DNA of 64,000 nucleotides from CAZAMB01 sp964501365 (GTDB lineage: Bacteria; Planctomycetota; Phycisphaerae; UBA1845). The notes beneath the pieces are model-generated. The model had not been told where the DNA came from and did not search any database. It saw only the letters and a program-made list of their open reading frames with translations. Below are positions 1 to 9,253 of this stretch, piece after piece. Each line of letters begins with the position of its first letter. Positions within the stretch are counted from its first letter, which is position 1. Location: assembly GCA_964501365.1 (NCBI GenBank), contig CAZCST010000039.1, forward strand, positions 186,001 through 250,000, read 5' to 3'. Both the position numbers and the translations under genes were made by a program.

Positions 1-597
1 TCCAAGCCGTTACCTCGCTGGAAGCTGGTGCTGGGCAAATACGTGGGCAGCCTGATCTTCATGGCGGCCCACGCATCTATCTTTGTTGCTCTAACGTTCC
101 TGGTGGCCGGGCTTCGTTGGAAAGTGTGGCTGCCCCGCTATTTTCTGGTCGTTCCGCTCATGATCCTGATGTTCAGTTATCTCTATTGCGTTTCGACCCT
201 GGTGGCCGTCTATACGCGAAGCACGATCGCGGTCATCCTGATCACCATCGGCTCGTGGATTGTTTTTGCCGGAGTGCAATCAACAGGGGACTATTTTGAA
301 ATGTACCCCAAGAGCCAGGACTATCGCACCGCCTACAACACGGTCCGCCTGATCCGCTGGGTCATCCCGAAGACATCCGACCTCACTCTGCTGGCTCGGG
401 AATGGACCCGATCTGCGGCCCCGACGGATTTCGTCACTCCGCAAACCGATAAGGACCGTGAAATGGTTGATCGGGCCACGCATGCCGAAAATCTGAGACT
501 GAACGTACATCCCGCGGCGTCGATCGGCTCCTCGCTGATGTTTGAATTCGCCGTCCTGGCCATCGCCATCTGGAAATTTTCCCGCAAGGATTTTTAG
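1..597 (+). CDS. ABC-2 type transporter permease, 5' end outside window
   Basis: The reading frame is open from base 1 (SKPLPRWKLVLGKYVG), so the N-terminus lies upstream and the GTG at 28 is probably not the true start. The protein shows a hydrophobic helix after GKYVGSL, further helices near LVVPLMILMFSYLYCV and IAVILITIGSWIVF, a polar extracytoplasmic stretch, and a last helix at FEFAVLAIAIWKFSRKDF. The opening motif resembles the intracellular lead-in of ABC-2 permeases, which move drugs, lipids or polysaccharide with a partner ATPase. The ATPase is not visible and should lie to the left. Substrate cannot be deduced. The gene ends 14 bases before the convergent clpP gene. Confidence 0.7.
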   Translation, partial: SKPLPRWKLVLGKYVGSLIFMAAHASIFVALTFLVAGLRWKVWLPRYFLVVPLMILMFSYLYCVSTLVAVYTRSTIAVILITIGSWIVFAGVQSTGDYFEMYPKSQDYRTAYNTVRLIRWVIPKTSDLTLLAREWTRSAAPTDFVTPQTDKDREMVDRATHAENLRLNVHPAASIGSSLMFEFAVLAIAIWKFSRKDF

Positions 598-611
598 CGG
601 AATTCCGGGAA

Positions 612-1223
612 TTATTTCGGCGAGGCCATGCGCTCCAGGATGGAGTCGGCCAGTCCGTAGCCGACAGTTTCGCCGGCATCGAGCCACTTGTTGCGGTCGC
701 AATCCTTTTCGACCTTGGCCATCGACTGTCCGCTGCGCTGGGCGATGATCTGGTATAGTTCGTGCCGCAACCGGATGATTTCCTCGGCCTCGATCGACAA
801 GTCCGTGGCCGAACCCTGCATGACGCCGCCGAGAAGCGGTTGGTGCAGGAGCGTCCTTGAATGAGGCAGGAGGTAGCGTTTGCCCTTCGCACCGCCGCAG
901 AGAATCACCGCGCCCATGCTGGCCGCAAGGCCGACGTTATACGTCGCCACGTCGCACCGCAGGTACTGCATAGTGTCGTAGATCGCCAGCCCCGCCGAGA
1001 CTGAGCCGCCGGGACTGTTGATGTACAGGTGAATGTCGGCCTTGGGGTCTTCGTTGGAGAGGAAGAGCATTTCGGCCACGATCAGGTTGGCCACTTCATC
1101 ATCCACGCCGCCGGTGAGAAAGATCACGCGGTCCTTCAGCAGGCGCGAAAAAATATCCATTTCACGGTCGCCGCGACCGGTCTGTTCAATGACGAAAGGA
1201 ACTCGCTGATTGATTGCACCCAT
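612..1223 (-). CDS. clpP: ATP-dependent Clp protease proteolytic subunit (second of two)
   Basis: This is a 203-residue serine peptidase that assembles the tetradecameric Clp degradation chamber and works with an unfoldase such as ClpX or ClpA. The triad is visible as Ser102 in GLAASMGA, His127 in RTLLHQPL and Asp176 in DCDRNKW, with the 25- and 49-residue spacing usual for ClpP. INSPGGSVSAG forms the oxyanion and substrate-strand region. I chose the ATG at 1223 because GGAG lies about ten bases upstream; a longer start at 1277 would run back into the space behind the other clpP. It is the last gene of tig-clpP-clpP. No clpX follows, so the unfoldase must be encoded elsewhere. Confidence 0.95.
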   Translation of the reverse strand: MGAINQRVPFVIEQTGRGDREMDIFSRLLKDRVIFLTGGVDDEVANLIVAEMLFLSNEDPKADIHLYINSPGGSVSAGLAIYDTMQYLRCDVATYNVGLAASMGAVILCGGAKGKRYLLPHSRTLLHQPLLGGVMQGSATDLSIEAEEIIRLRHELYQIIAQRSGQSMAKVEKDCDRNKWLDAGETVGYGLADSILERMASPK

Positions 1224-1289
1224 GATGAATATCTCCGGTTGGCCCGTTCGATGGAAAATACGCCATCGAGCCGGCAACGCCCCTGAATC

Positions 1290-1913
1290 CTACAGCGCCT
1301 TCTTGGCGGTCTTTTTCCGATCGTCGGCCAATATCTCATCCACGACGCCGTACGCCAGCGCGTCTTCAGCCGTCATGTATCGATCGCGTTCGGTCTCCTC
1401 AGCCACTTTCTCTGCAGACTTGCCCGTGCATTTGGAAATAATGTTGTTGAGCCGATGCTTATCGCGCAACACCTCTTCGGCCTGAATTCGAATGTCCTCA
1501 GCCTGGCCGGTGATGCCGCCGTACGGCTGATGCATCATCACCTTGGCGTTGGGCAGAATGAACCGCTTGCCCTTGGTTCCCGCCATCAGAATGATGGCCG
1601 CGCCGCTGGCCGCCTGACCGATGCAATAGGTCGCAATGTCGGAGCCGACGAACTGCATGGTGTCGTAGATCGCCAAAGTCTGATCCACCAGCCCGCCGGG
1701 AGAATTGATGTAAAGGTTGACGTCCTGATCGCGGCGTATGGATTGCAGATAGAGCAGTTGCTGGATGACGATGCTGGCGGTTCGCTCTGCGATGGGGCCG
1801 GCCAGAAAGATAATTCGATTTTCGAGGAGCATGTCGGTTAGCGACATCTCCCGCGTCCGCTGATAGGGCGGATATTGGTTTACGGTTCCCGGCAGTCCAA
1901 ACGCATCGTGCAT
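1290..1913 (-). CDS. clpP: ATP-dependent Clp protease proteolytic subunit (first of two)
   Basis: This 207-residue ClpP paralogue lies directly behind the trigger factor gene. The catalytic residues are Ser103 (GQAASGAA), His128 (VMMHQPYG) and Asp177 (ERDRYMTA), with normal ClpP spacing. It differs clearly from its neighbour, for example GLVDQTLAIYD in place of GSVSAGLAIYD. A mixed or asymmetric ClpP1P2 particle, as in actinobacteria, is therefore possible; that is inference. An AAAGGAAA ribosome site precedes the ATG, and TATAAG about 28 bases upstream could be a -10 box. The C-terminus carries a short basic tail (DDRKKTAKKAL). Confidence 0.95.
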   Translation of the reverse strand: MHDAFGLPGTVNQYPPYQRTREMSLTDMLLENRIIFLAGPIAERTASIVIQQLLYLQSIRRDQDVNLYINSPGGLVDQTLAIYDTMQFVGSDIATYCIGQAASGAAIILMAGTKGKRFILPNAKVMMHQPYGGITGQAEDIRIQAEEVLRDKHRLNNIISKCTGKSAEKVAEETERDRYMTAEDALAYGVVDEILADDRKKTAKKAL

Positions 1914-2020
1914 GACTGGTTTCCTTTCTACCTCTTATAGGACGCTGCCGGCGGCTGATCAATGTGCCACCGCATTAAGGCTGACTCTTTCGTCAGCCTG
2001 TTGAGCCAACGACCTGCCAG

Positions 2021-3697
2021 CTACCTCGTCTTTTTCTTAGCGGAAGATTTTGCCTGGCTCTTTTCCGCCTTCGCGGCAGGTACTTTTTTGGCCGGCATCT
2101 TTGCAGGAGCCTTTTTCGTCTCAGCCTTTGCAGGAGCGCTCTTTGGTGGTGCGGGCGCTGCCGGGGCCTTCTTTTTAGGACTCTTTTCCGAGGCTGATTC
2201 ACCTGAGCTCTTCGATTTTGGGACTTCGCCCTCGGTCACTTCCGCATCGGTGAGAATCTCTTCCAGGACTTTTTCATCGCGAAGGCGCAGGTAGAGCATG
2301 GCGATTCCGTCGCCCTTGCTGAGTTCGTCGCGTACGCGGTCGAAGCGCTTTCCGGATTGCCGTGCGATATCGGAAATCGCCATGTTGAGTTCTTCTTCGT
2401 TGATGTCGATCTTGCGATCGGCGGCAAGCTTTTCCAGCACGAAGAACAATTTGAGATCGCGAATCGTCTGGTCGTGAGCCTTGGTGCGCATCTCATCGAG
2501 AGCGCGTTCGATCTCCACCTGGGGTACACCACGCTGAAGCAGGTCGATCATGCGGCGGGCGACGCTGCGATCGGTCTGACGCTGCGAAAGACCTGCCGGA
2601 ATCTCCAACTGGGCATTTTCGATCAGATAATCGCCCACCTGTTCAAGCATCTGCTCCTTGATGGTGCGTTCGAGCCGCGCTTCGAGTTGCTCACGGATCG
2701 CACCACGGAAATCCTTTTCCGATTCGAATCCTGCATTCTCAAGAAACTCTGCGTCAACTGGCGGTGTCGATAGCCGCTTGATTTCGTTAATGGTGAATTC
2801 GAACCTGGCTTTCTTGCCGCGAAGCTCGACCTTGTCGTGGTCGTCCGGAACGACGGCCTCGTGGGATACAACATCCCCTACCTTTTTCTTCGCCAGTATG
2901 TCCGCGAGATTGGCAAGCGGTACGCCGTGAAGCCGCATGGGACGAGCCGCAATGTCAACGTTCTGCTCCGACGCCAGCAATTCGCCGCCGACGTTGACCT
3001 TCAGATCGACATAGAGCATGTCGTTGGGCTCGACGCCGCCCTTTTCAACCGGCTCAAAGGTCGCGTCGCGGTAGCGTAGCCGAGTAATGGCTTCGTCGAT
3101 GTCCTTCTCGCCAATGGAAAGCACGGGTCGCTTGACGGGAATTCCCTTCACCTCGGGAATCTCAAATTCGGGTTTGACTTCCATCTCGCAGGAGAACGTG
3201 AGCGGTCCCTCCTTGGCGAGGTTCATATGGTCAAGCGCCCGGTCGATGGGCAGAAGTTTTTCTACTTCGATGTTTCGGGGCTTGCCGTCCTCGCCAATTC
3301 GCTCTTCTTTGACCTTGCACCAGATCAACGGATCGCCGAGCGGCTTGATCTCCTCCTTCTCAACGGCGGCCAGATAGCCGCTGCCCAGAAGCTGGCTTTT
3401 GAGTTGCTGGCCCACGTCGGTTGCGAATCGTTTTTCAACCAGTTTGAGCGGGGCATGTCCCTTGCGGAAACCCGGGATTGCGGCCTCTCGTTTGAGTTCG
3501 GCGAACTCCTTGCTCATCCGCCCTTCGATCATGTCGCGGGGGACGGTAACGGTTAGCTTGAGCCGCAGGCCGCCCAAATCCTCTTTCTTGACCGAAACAG
3601 CCTCTTTCAGCTCGGCCATGAGCTTCTGGTCTTCGGAAAGCTCCTCGGTTTCTCCCTCGGCACCCGTTTCCTGATCCAACACTTCCTCGTCAGCCAT
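2021..3697 (-). CDS. tig: Trigger factor with long Ala/Lys/Pro-rich tail
   Basis: Trigger factor is the ribosome-docked chaperone and prolyl isomerase that meets nascent chains. The ribosome-binding signature appears as PGFRKGHAPLKLVEKRF. A PPIase-like middle region follows (GDVVSHEAVVPDD...) and then the long helical C-terminal arms. I prefer the ATG at 3697, because AAGGAG lies nine bases before it, whereas the ATG at 3706 abuts that ribosome site. After about residue 495 the protein continues for roughly 65 residues of Lys, Ala, Pro and Ser in AP/KK repeats. E. coli trigger factor (432 residues) lacks this tail, which could bind RNA or ribosomes. It is followed by two clpP genes, the common tig-clp arrangement. 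Confidence 0.93.
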   Translation of the reverse strand: MADEEVLDQETGAEGETEELSEDQKLMAELKEAVSVKKEDLGGLRLKLTVTVPRDMIEGRMSKEFAELKREAAIPGFRKGHAPLKLVEKRFATDVGQQLKSQLLGSGYLAAVEKEEIKPLGDPLIWCKVKEERIGEDGKPRNIEVEKLLPIDRALDHMNLAKEGPLTFSCEMEVKPEFEIPEVKGIPVKRPVLSIGEKDIDEAITRLRYRDATFEPVEKGGVEPNDMLYVDLKVNVGGELLASEQNVDIAARPMRLHGVPLANLADILAKKKVGDVVSHEAVVPDDHDKVELRGKKARFEFTINEIKRLSTPPVDAEFLENAGFESEKDFRGAIREQLEARLERTIKEQMLEQVGDYLIENAQLEIPAGLSQRQTDRSVARRMIDLLQRGVPQVEIERALDEMRTKAHDQTIRDLKLFFVLEKLAADRKIDINEEELNMAISDIARQSGKRFDRVRDELSKGDGIAMLYLRLRDEKVLEEILTDAEVTEGEVPKSKSSGESASEKSPKKKAPAAPAPPKSAPAKAETKKAPAKMPAKKVPAAKAEKSQAKSSAKKKTR

Positions 3698-3888
3698 AAA
3701 CGCCATCTCCTTGCGTGGATGCCTACTTTATCGACCGCTGCGCGGCCTAGCCAAAACGCGGTCCGCGCTCAGGAAGGAAGCTAACCGAGGCCGCTTTTTC
3801 AGGCAACTTGAGCAATCCGAGCCGCGATCGGGAGAAAGTTCCGGAAGTGCTTTCCGACAGCCTCATCATCAGATTGCGCCCGGAGTTG

Positions 3889-4338
3889 TCACTGACCGCT
3901 GGGGGCTAGAACCGCTTTGAGTTGTTTTTTCTGCCCCGGAGTGTCGAGGATTACTTCAATCTTGCCATCGAGACGACGGTGAAGAGTGTAGGCCTGCGGA
4001 TCGCCCTTGTGGGGTTGAAACTGAAGTTGGGAACCGGACTGTCGGAAGTCGCCGGTCGTGGTATGGGCGTCCTCAGTCATACGCCCGCTGCCGTCGTAGA
4101 GGCCAGTGGCTGTGTATTTCCCAGCGGGGTCGAACTGGATGCGGTTGAAGGGAAATGACGCGCCGGCCGGCTGTACATCGACGGTCTCCCATCCGCCGGA
4201 GAGCTTTGGCGCGCAACCCGCAAATTCCACTATCAGAACCCCCACCGCCAACGCGGTGCGAAATTTGCCCGCTGGGGCCATTCGCCCACAACACCCCGCG
4301 CTAACGATTGGGGTACTGATTGAACTGGAAGACATCAT
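3889..4338 (-). CDS. Putative small lipoprotein
   Basis: This 149-residue protein has a hydrophobic stretch, LAVGVLIVEFAGC, that ends in a lipobox-like FAGC, so it is probably acylated after export. The mature part (KLSGGWETVDVQPAG..., FDPAGKYTATGLYDGSG) reads like a small beta-rich domain of the kind that scores residual stress or ligand level, but I recognise no family. Its ATG overlaps the TGA of the upstream lipoprotein gene (ATGA), which implies translational coupling and supports the early start despite an unusually long N-region. A start at 4284 would give a more conventional signal peptide. Confidence 0.6.
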   Translation of the reverse strand: MMSSSSISTPIVSAGCCGRMAPAGKFRTALAVGVLIVEFAGCAPKLSGGWETVDVQPAGASFPFNRIQFDPAGKYTATGLYDGSGRMTEDAHTTTGDFRQSGSQLQFQPHKGDPQAYTLHRRLDGKIEVILDTPGQKKQLKAVLAPSGQ

Positions 4339-4868
4339 GGCGCTTTGATTGATTCGGCCATTCGATCCAAAATTTCGCGCTCCGAGATCATGTCGCGGCG
4401 GATTGTCCGCCAGACAGTGTTCTGCGCAGGGGTCGTGGCCGCGTCGCGGTCGATCGCGGTCTGGTGTCCCGGCAAATCATCGCTGGCGCGCTCGGAGGGC
4501 ATGAGACGATAGCTGTCCGCCGACTGTTCCTGAATCAAGACCTTGCAATTCACTTTGAGAGCCGAACCCGTTCCCGTGAGGCGGACTTCGGCGATCTTTC
4601 GCAGCGGATTATCGGCGCGCAGGGATCGCTCGCCTGTACGTTCGATGGCGATGGGTTCTGTGATGAGAACCGCCCCTGTGGAATCGCGGCGCGAGATTGT
4701 GTAACCCAAGTCGACCAGGGCGGCTTCGGCTGCATCGAGAGAAGTGTTGCGCTCTTCTGTCGGGGCGGAGCGCACTGCGTAATTCGACGGCCAGGCACTG
4801 CGCTCGCTCGCGCAACCCACCAGGCCGACTGACAGCAGGAAAACGACGATGGATACTTGCTTAATCAT
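4335..4868 (-). CDS. Putative lipoprotein
   Basis: The 177-residue product starts MIKQVSIVVFLLSVGLVGC, a textbook lipoprotein signal with lipobox LVGC. The body includes LDAAEAALVDLGYTISRRDS followed by VLITEP, which resembles small periplasmic proteins that contain a DUF4410/LPP20-like beta-alpha unit. The resemblance is weak and no function is claimed. Charged helices occupy the C-terminus (TVWRTIRRDMISEREILDRM). The next gene starts inside its stop codon, so the two lipoproteins are likely made together. Confidence 0.65.
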   Translation of the reverse strand: MIKQVSIVVFLLSVGLVGCASERSAWPSNYAVRSAPTEERNTSLDAAEAALVDLGYTISRRDSTGAVLITEPIAIERTGERSLRADNPLRKIAEVRLTGTGSALKVNCKVLIQEQSADSYRLMPSERASDDLPGHQTAIDRDAATTPAQNTVWRTIRRDMISEREILDRMAESIKAP

Positions 4869-5006
4869 GAATACATTATCAATTGCGTTTTTGCGCCACG
4901 CAAGTGATTTGCCGTCGAAGAATCGGGGAAGCAATGCCCGCAGCGTGGGCGTTAATCGGTAAGGTCCTTCGCTTCGTTCAGAATGATAGGCCTGTGTGTG
5001 ACATAC

Positions 5007-6557
5007 CTATCGCTTGGTGATTTCGAGAATCTCCAGGTCGAAGGCCCCGATCTTGCCAATCAAGGGAAGGCTCAGGTCCGCCACGCCAGAGTTTTTCAGC
5101 GAAGACACAGCAAAAGTGATACGAATCGGGCTGCAGTCTGATTCCCGAAGCGCGGCGTCAAAATCAACCCATTTGCCTTCGATGTAAAACTGCGTCCAGA
5201 GGTGATACCCGAAAATGTCGTCCTGGCCACCGAAAACCGGCACATAGGCGATACCAACGGCCACTCGTGAAGGCAGCCCATTGATCCGCCCCAGGGCGGC
5301 CAGCAACACTCCATGTTCGCTGCAGTCGCCCTCGCGCGTGCGGGCGACTTCGCTGGCCGTGGCGAATCCGACATTCAGACTCTTGGTGGTAACATAGTCC
5401 GTCACAAATCGCCGCAGCTTGTCGGCCAATGCAAACGGTTCTTTCTCGCCCCCGGCTGCTTCCTTGGCCAGCTCGACGAGCTTTACGTCGGCCGTATTCA
5501 TCATCAGATTCGGCTCAAGGTACTCTGCAAGTTCGTTCTTTTTTTCTCCGCTGATCTCCGCGTTTCGGCGTTTGGCCGATTCGGCCTTATTGTGCGGCAA
5601 TCGCAAAACCAGCACTTCCACCGTTTGATCGTCGATACGGGTGATTTTCTGCGAATCCGTTTCCGGCAATGTCAGTGGTTCGCCTCCACCCTGCTTTGAC
5701 TTGATTCGGTAACGGATGCTCGAGGAAGCATCCTTGTCGATCTTGCGATTGGCTTTCAGCACCGTGGTCATGAACATTTCCGGCGGGACGAATTCGGCAA
5801 GCGCCTGAGACTGATTCACCGCGTACATTTCCATGTTGCCCAGGCCAGGCATGGTCACGAGCGACTTAAGCGGCAGCCCCTCCTTGTCCACCCACGAAAT
5901 CATCTCCAGCGATCCCGTCGGCCCCTCCAGCGTCACGACCATCTTTTGACCGCGCGCCTTTTTCTTACCATTTTCAAATTCCTCCCATTCGCCAATGCTG
6001 ACGGCGGCGGTGACTGCATCGTCGAGTCTGAGGTCGGGCGCGTAGGTCTTGAGTGAGTATTTTGTTCCAGGCTTGAAACCGCGAAGAACTTGCTCACGAA
6101 ACAGGCCCCAGGAAAGAAGTGCGTCCTTGGGAAAGGCGAATTCCTGCGTCTGATCCATGCCATATTGTGAGGTTACGACCGTTACTTTGCCGTCCTTAAT
6201 CACGCCGCGCATTCCGGATTTCATCTGCGAAAATCGCATCTCTGAATCGAACCCAAGCGGGACGCCGGAGAGCGTTTCGGTCGTGCGCTGCGTTGTATCC
6301 ATCACGACGGGGTTGTCGGCCCGGCCGATCTTGATGTGAAAGTCCGTGCTCGTTTCGATTTGGTCCTTGTCGCGGGACGTCGTGTTGTGCGCGTAGCCCA
6401 GCTTGGCCCCTGCCATGTGCAGCTCAAACCACTCGTCCAGAAACCGGCCCTGTGGCGGGTTCTTCAGATCAACCGACTGGGCCTGCGCCATTGCATTCCA
6501 TGCGATCGACGCGACGCAACCAAGCAACACGAATCGAAATGCCGTTCTTTTAATCAA
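5007..6557 (-). CDS. Exported transglutaminase-like protein
   Basis: The protein has 516 residues, with an N-terminal signal peptide (FVLLGCVASIAWNAMAQAQS) and a large beta-rich front half. A C-terminal transglutaminase/protease-like domain follows. The expected triad is readable: Cys412 in EGDCSEHG, His452 in GYHLWTQF and Asp465 in WVDFDAA. Members of this superfamily cleave or cross-link proteins or peptidoglycan-related substrates; the specific substrate is unknown. The start is a TTG, preceded at four to five bases by a strong AGGAGG, which decides it. TACAAT at 6613-6618 on the same strand may be its -10 box. It stands alone between the lipoproteins and the acetyltransferase. Confidence 0.82.
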   Translation of the reverse strand: MIKRTAFRFVLLGCVASIAWNAMAQAQSVDLKNPPQGRFLDEWFELHMAGAKLGYAHNTTSRDKDQIETSTDFHIKIGRADNPVVMDTTQRTTETLSGVPLGFDSEMRFSQMKSGMRGVIKDGKVTVVTSQYGMDQTQEFAFPKDALLSWGLFREQVLRGFKPGTKYSLKTYAPDLRLDDAVTAAVSIGEWEEFENGKKKARGQKMVVTLEGPTGSLEMISWVDKEGLPLKSLVTMPGLGNMEMYAVNQSQALAEFVPPEMFMTTVLKANRKIDKDASSSIRYRIKSKQGGGEPLTLPETDSQKITRIDDQTVEVLVLRLPHNKAESAKRRNAEISGEKKNELAEYLEPNLMMNTADVKLVELAKEAAGGEKEPFALADKLRRFVTDYVTTKSLNVGFATASEVARTREGDCSEHGVLLAALGRINGLPSRVAVGIAYVPVFGGQDDIFGYHLWTQFYIEGKWVDFDAALRESDCSPIRITFAVSSLKNSGVADLSLPLIGKIGAFDLEILEITKR

Positions 6558-6640
6558 GAGTCCTCCTGGTAATGAATTTGATGAATCTGGGAACCGTTGT
6601 TCCCGCTCAAAAATTGTAGCATGTCATAATCGGGAGCGAA

Positions 6641-7141
6641 TCAGCACTTCGTGCCGGTCAGACGTTCATTGAGTTCCAGCACGTAGCGTTCCTCCACAAG
6701 TTCCACCCCCCAACATCGGCCCGAGCGTCTTTCCACTCGATGAAAACTGTACTCCTGGTACAAACGGGCGGCGTTTTTCAACAAGTCGACCGTCCAGAGG
6801 AAGATCGACTGGTACCGGCACTGCTTACAGTAATCGACGGCTTCTCGCAGAAGGCGGCTGCCAAGACCCTGCCCTCTCGATGCAGGATCGACCAAGAACC
6901 AGCGGATCTGTGCCTCCGTGGGAGACGCCGCCACAATCGCGATGCAACCCACGATCCGAGCTCCCTCCTCCGCGATCCAGATACGCTCGCGTTCGCCACG
7001 CCTTAGCACAAACTCGGCCATCGGCCCTGCGACGTACGCTTCGAACGTCTCGTCGAATCCGTACTCCCGCGCGTAGACGTCGCCATGGAGCCGTACAATT
7101 TCTCCAAGGTCCCCCGGGCGAACATCGCTTCGCAGGTTCAT
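6641..7141 (-). CDS. GNAT family N-acetyltransferase
   Basis: This 166-residue protein carries the acetyl-CoA loop of motif A, RGQGLGSRLLREAV, preceded by the usual strand IRWFLVDPAS and followed by IFLWTVDLLKNAARLYQEYSF. It is closest in appearance to the acetyltransferase half of MarR-GNAT fusions (R-x-F-x-V-x-P, then F-x-x-V-E). No MarR domain is attached here. The acceptor could be an amino acid, antibiotic or protein amine. TATATG lies five bases before the ATG and may be part of a promoter, but no Shine-Dalgarno site is evident. Confidence 0.88.
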   Translation of the reverse strand: MNLRSDVRPGDLGEIVRLHGDVYAREYGFDETFEAYVAGPMAEFVLRRGERERIWIAEEGARIVGCIAIVAASPTEAQIRWFLVDPASRGQGLGSRLLREAVDYCKQCRYQSIFLWTVDLLKNAARLYQEYSFHRVERRSGRCWGVELVEERYVLELNERLTGTKC

Positions 7142-7232
7142 CTACCCATATAAGTTGCACTTGCGTTCGCGGTCAAGAATCGAAATGAATGCAGACCAGA
7201 CTGAAGCGTGAGATTCCGTGGCGACGTGAGGT

Positions 7233-9245
7233 TCAATTGTCGGGCAGGCTTACGCCGTTCCATGCGGAGAAACCGCCGGCGCCGTTGAGAAGGTCAATGA
7301 GCGTCAGAATGTCCGCGGGGGCGGGAACCTCGGAACGATCCAGATCGGACGACCAGATGGCCAGAGTAGACAAGCCATTGAGCGCGTCGATCAAAGCGAG
7401 GATGTCGGACGGAGTCGCCATGCCGTCGGAATTCACGTCGCCGGGCAGGAAGCCAATCCGCAGGCTGACATCACTTAACGTGTCGTCTATTGTAGTCCAA
7501 GCCCCAGGCTCAACCGCTTTGTTGAGTGTGAGACGAACAACCGCCCCGCCGAGCGATGTCACCGTCATGACCACCGGAGCCGGTTGAGATCCGCCCACCT
7601 GCGTCACGGTGAAACGCGACGGGTTCATCGAACACGGTTCACCATTGAGTGTGAGGTCGAATGTGGACCATCCCTTTGGGTTGCTTCCGTCGGCGTCGCT
7701 TGGTCGCCGGGCATCAATGGCATTCACTGGCGGGTTGCCGGCCACCAGTCCAAGCGACAATGACGGATCCTTTACCGTGATTTGCTTCTGCGAAGACTTG
7801 GTGATCCCCTCGGACGTGAACGAGGCATAGATTGTCACGCACGACTCTGCTTCGGCATTCAGAACAAAAAGCAGACCCGTGGGAGACACGTCGACCAGAT
7901 CAGGCCGGTCCACGGACCACGAAGTTTGGGATGTCACCAATTGATCCGGGCCGTATCGGAAATCCGCGGTGGCTGACAACTGCACTGCCTGACCAATCTC
8001 CAGAGGCGTCGTTGGAACGCCAAGCGTAATGCGCAACAATTCATCACCTACGTCAAGACATCCGCGCGTGTTGCGATACGCCTTGATCGGCGGAATCGAG
8101 GCCGTCGGGGAAAACACATTGGCCCCGGTGATGAATGGATTCATCGTGTAGGGCGGATTTTCGCAGGAGCAATGCGAGGCCCCCCAGTTATGCCCCAGTT
8201 CGTGCGCGGAAAGGTCTGTCTGGTAGGCCAATGCGTCCGAGCCCGAGAAATCCGATTGCACCACGCTGTAGGACGACGACGTGCAAATCTCCCCCAGATA
8301 GGCAATGCCGATCACGTTGGAGTCCACATCGCGCCCGGTGAATAATTGGGCAGCGTCTCGATGAATGCCCGTCTGAAAATTATTCCAATGGCTGCGAAAC
8401 TGATTCAACAGCGAGTCCGAATCGGTGAACGTATACGGATCCGATTCGCTCGTTCGGACAATAATCGTGGTGATGACGTGGCGGATCTGCACATCCCGCT
8501 CATATTCCAGGTTCATCGCGTTGATGACCGTATTGATCTGATTTTGCACTGCGGTCGTGCTGCTATCGTGAGCCAAGTAGTATTCGAAGTCGGCGTCGAT
8601 GGCGATCTCGGCCACATACAGGCCGGGGGACGCTCCGGCGACAGCCCCGGCATTGTCTTCTGAGTCACCGTGGTCGTGTGCATTGACGGGTTCTGGGCAG
8701 GAATCCTGGTGGCCGATGAGGTCCTGGTCGCGGTAGACGATGTGCTGTTCGGGAGACGCTGCAGCAATCCGGCTTGCCAGCGGCTCCACCCACAGTCGCG
8801 TCCCATCGGCCAATTGAATTTTTCCACGGAATCCGGCTTCGTCGTATGTCGCTGCGACGACGCTGTCGGCCATGCCAATGATCGAACCACGATAGTTGCG
8901 TTCCGGGGTGGCCTCAACCTGTTCGTAGCTACCGTCGGGTTTTTGAATCAAGACGTTGTATATTGGCGAGCGGACCGACACAGGCGTCAGTTGGATCGTC
9001 TGCGGTTCACCATCGATGGGAATCACCATCTGCAAACCGCCGCTGGCCGTCGCGACAGGCAGAACGTCGGCAACGCTACCATCGACGAGTCCCAATTTGG
9101 CAAAAGCCTGGTCGGCAATGTCGCGGCGGGAGGGTTTGGACTGCGCATGAACACTACATGCGAAGATCAGGCCAATCAGCATCGCCCGACCGATCCCAAA
9201 CCAACCTCGTAGAGACTCAAACCGCTGAAATGATGTGTACGTCAT
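7233..9245 (-). CDS. Secreted M12B-like zinc metalloprotease with dockerin-like C-terminus
   Basis: This 670-residue exported protein has a signal peptide near residues 15-35 (AMLIGLIFACSVHA). The catalytic zinc motif is at residues 348-358: HELGHNWGASH gives His348, Glu349, His352 and His358, the reprolysin/adamalysin pattern HExxHxxGxxH. A methionine follows at YTMNPF, consistent with a Met-turn. A propeptide-like region precedes it and a Big-like Ig domain comes after (LGVPTTPLEIGQAVQLSATADF). The C-terminus carries two calcium-binding dockerin-like loops, GDVNSDGMATPSDILALID and a degenerate second. AGGTGAG overlaps the start region closely. Targets are probably extracellular proteins; this is inference. 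Confidence 0.88.
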   Translation of the reverse strand: MTYTSFQRFESLRGWFGIGRAMLIGLIFACSVHAQSKPSRRDIADQAFAKLGLVDGSVADVLPVATASGGLQMVIPIDGEPQTIQLTPVSVRSPIYNVLIQKPDGSYEQVEATPERNYRGSIIGMADSVVAATYDEAGFRGKIQLADGTRLWVEPLASRIAAASPEQHIVYRDQDLIGHQDSCPEPVNAHDHGDSEDNAGAVAGASPGLYVAEIAIDADFEYYLAHDSSTTAVQNQINTVINAMNLEYERDVQIRHVITTIIVRTSESDPYTFTDSDSLLNQFRSHWNNFQTGIHRDAAQLFTGRDVDSNVIGIAYLGEICTSSSYSVVQSDFSGSDALAYQTDLSAHELGHNWGASHCSCENPPYTMNPFITGANVFSPTASIPPIKAYRNTRGCLDVGDELLRITLGVPTTPLEIGQAVQLSATADFRYGPDQLVTSQTSWSVDRPDLVDVSPTGLLFVLNAEAESCVTIYASFTSEGITKSSQKQITVKDPSLSLGLVAGNPPVNAIDARRPSDADGSNPKGWSTFDLTLNGEPCSMNPSRFTVTQVGGSQPAPVVMTVTSLGGAVVRLTLNKAVEPGAWTTIDDTLSDVSLRIGFLPGDVNSDGMATPSDILALIDALNGLSTLAIWSSDLDRSEVPAPADILTLIDLLNGAGGFSAWNGVSLPDN

Positions 9246-9253
9246 CTCACCTC

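Noticed and set aside
3707..3888. Short plus-strand frame next to tig
   Set aside because: It has no ribosome site or recognised features and lies in the promoter region of tig.
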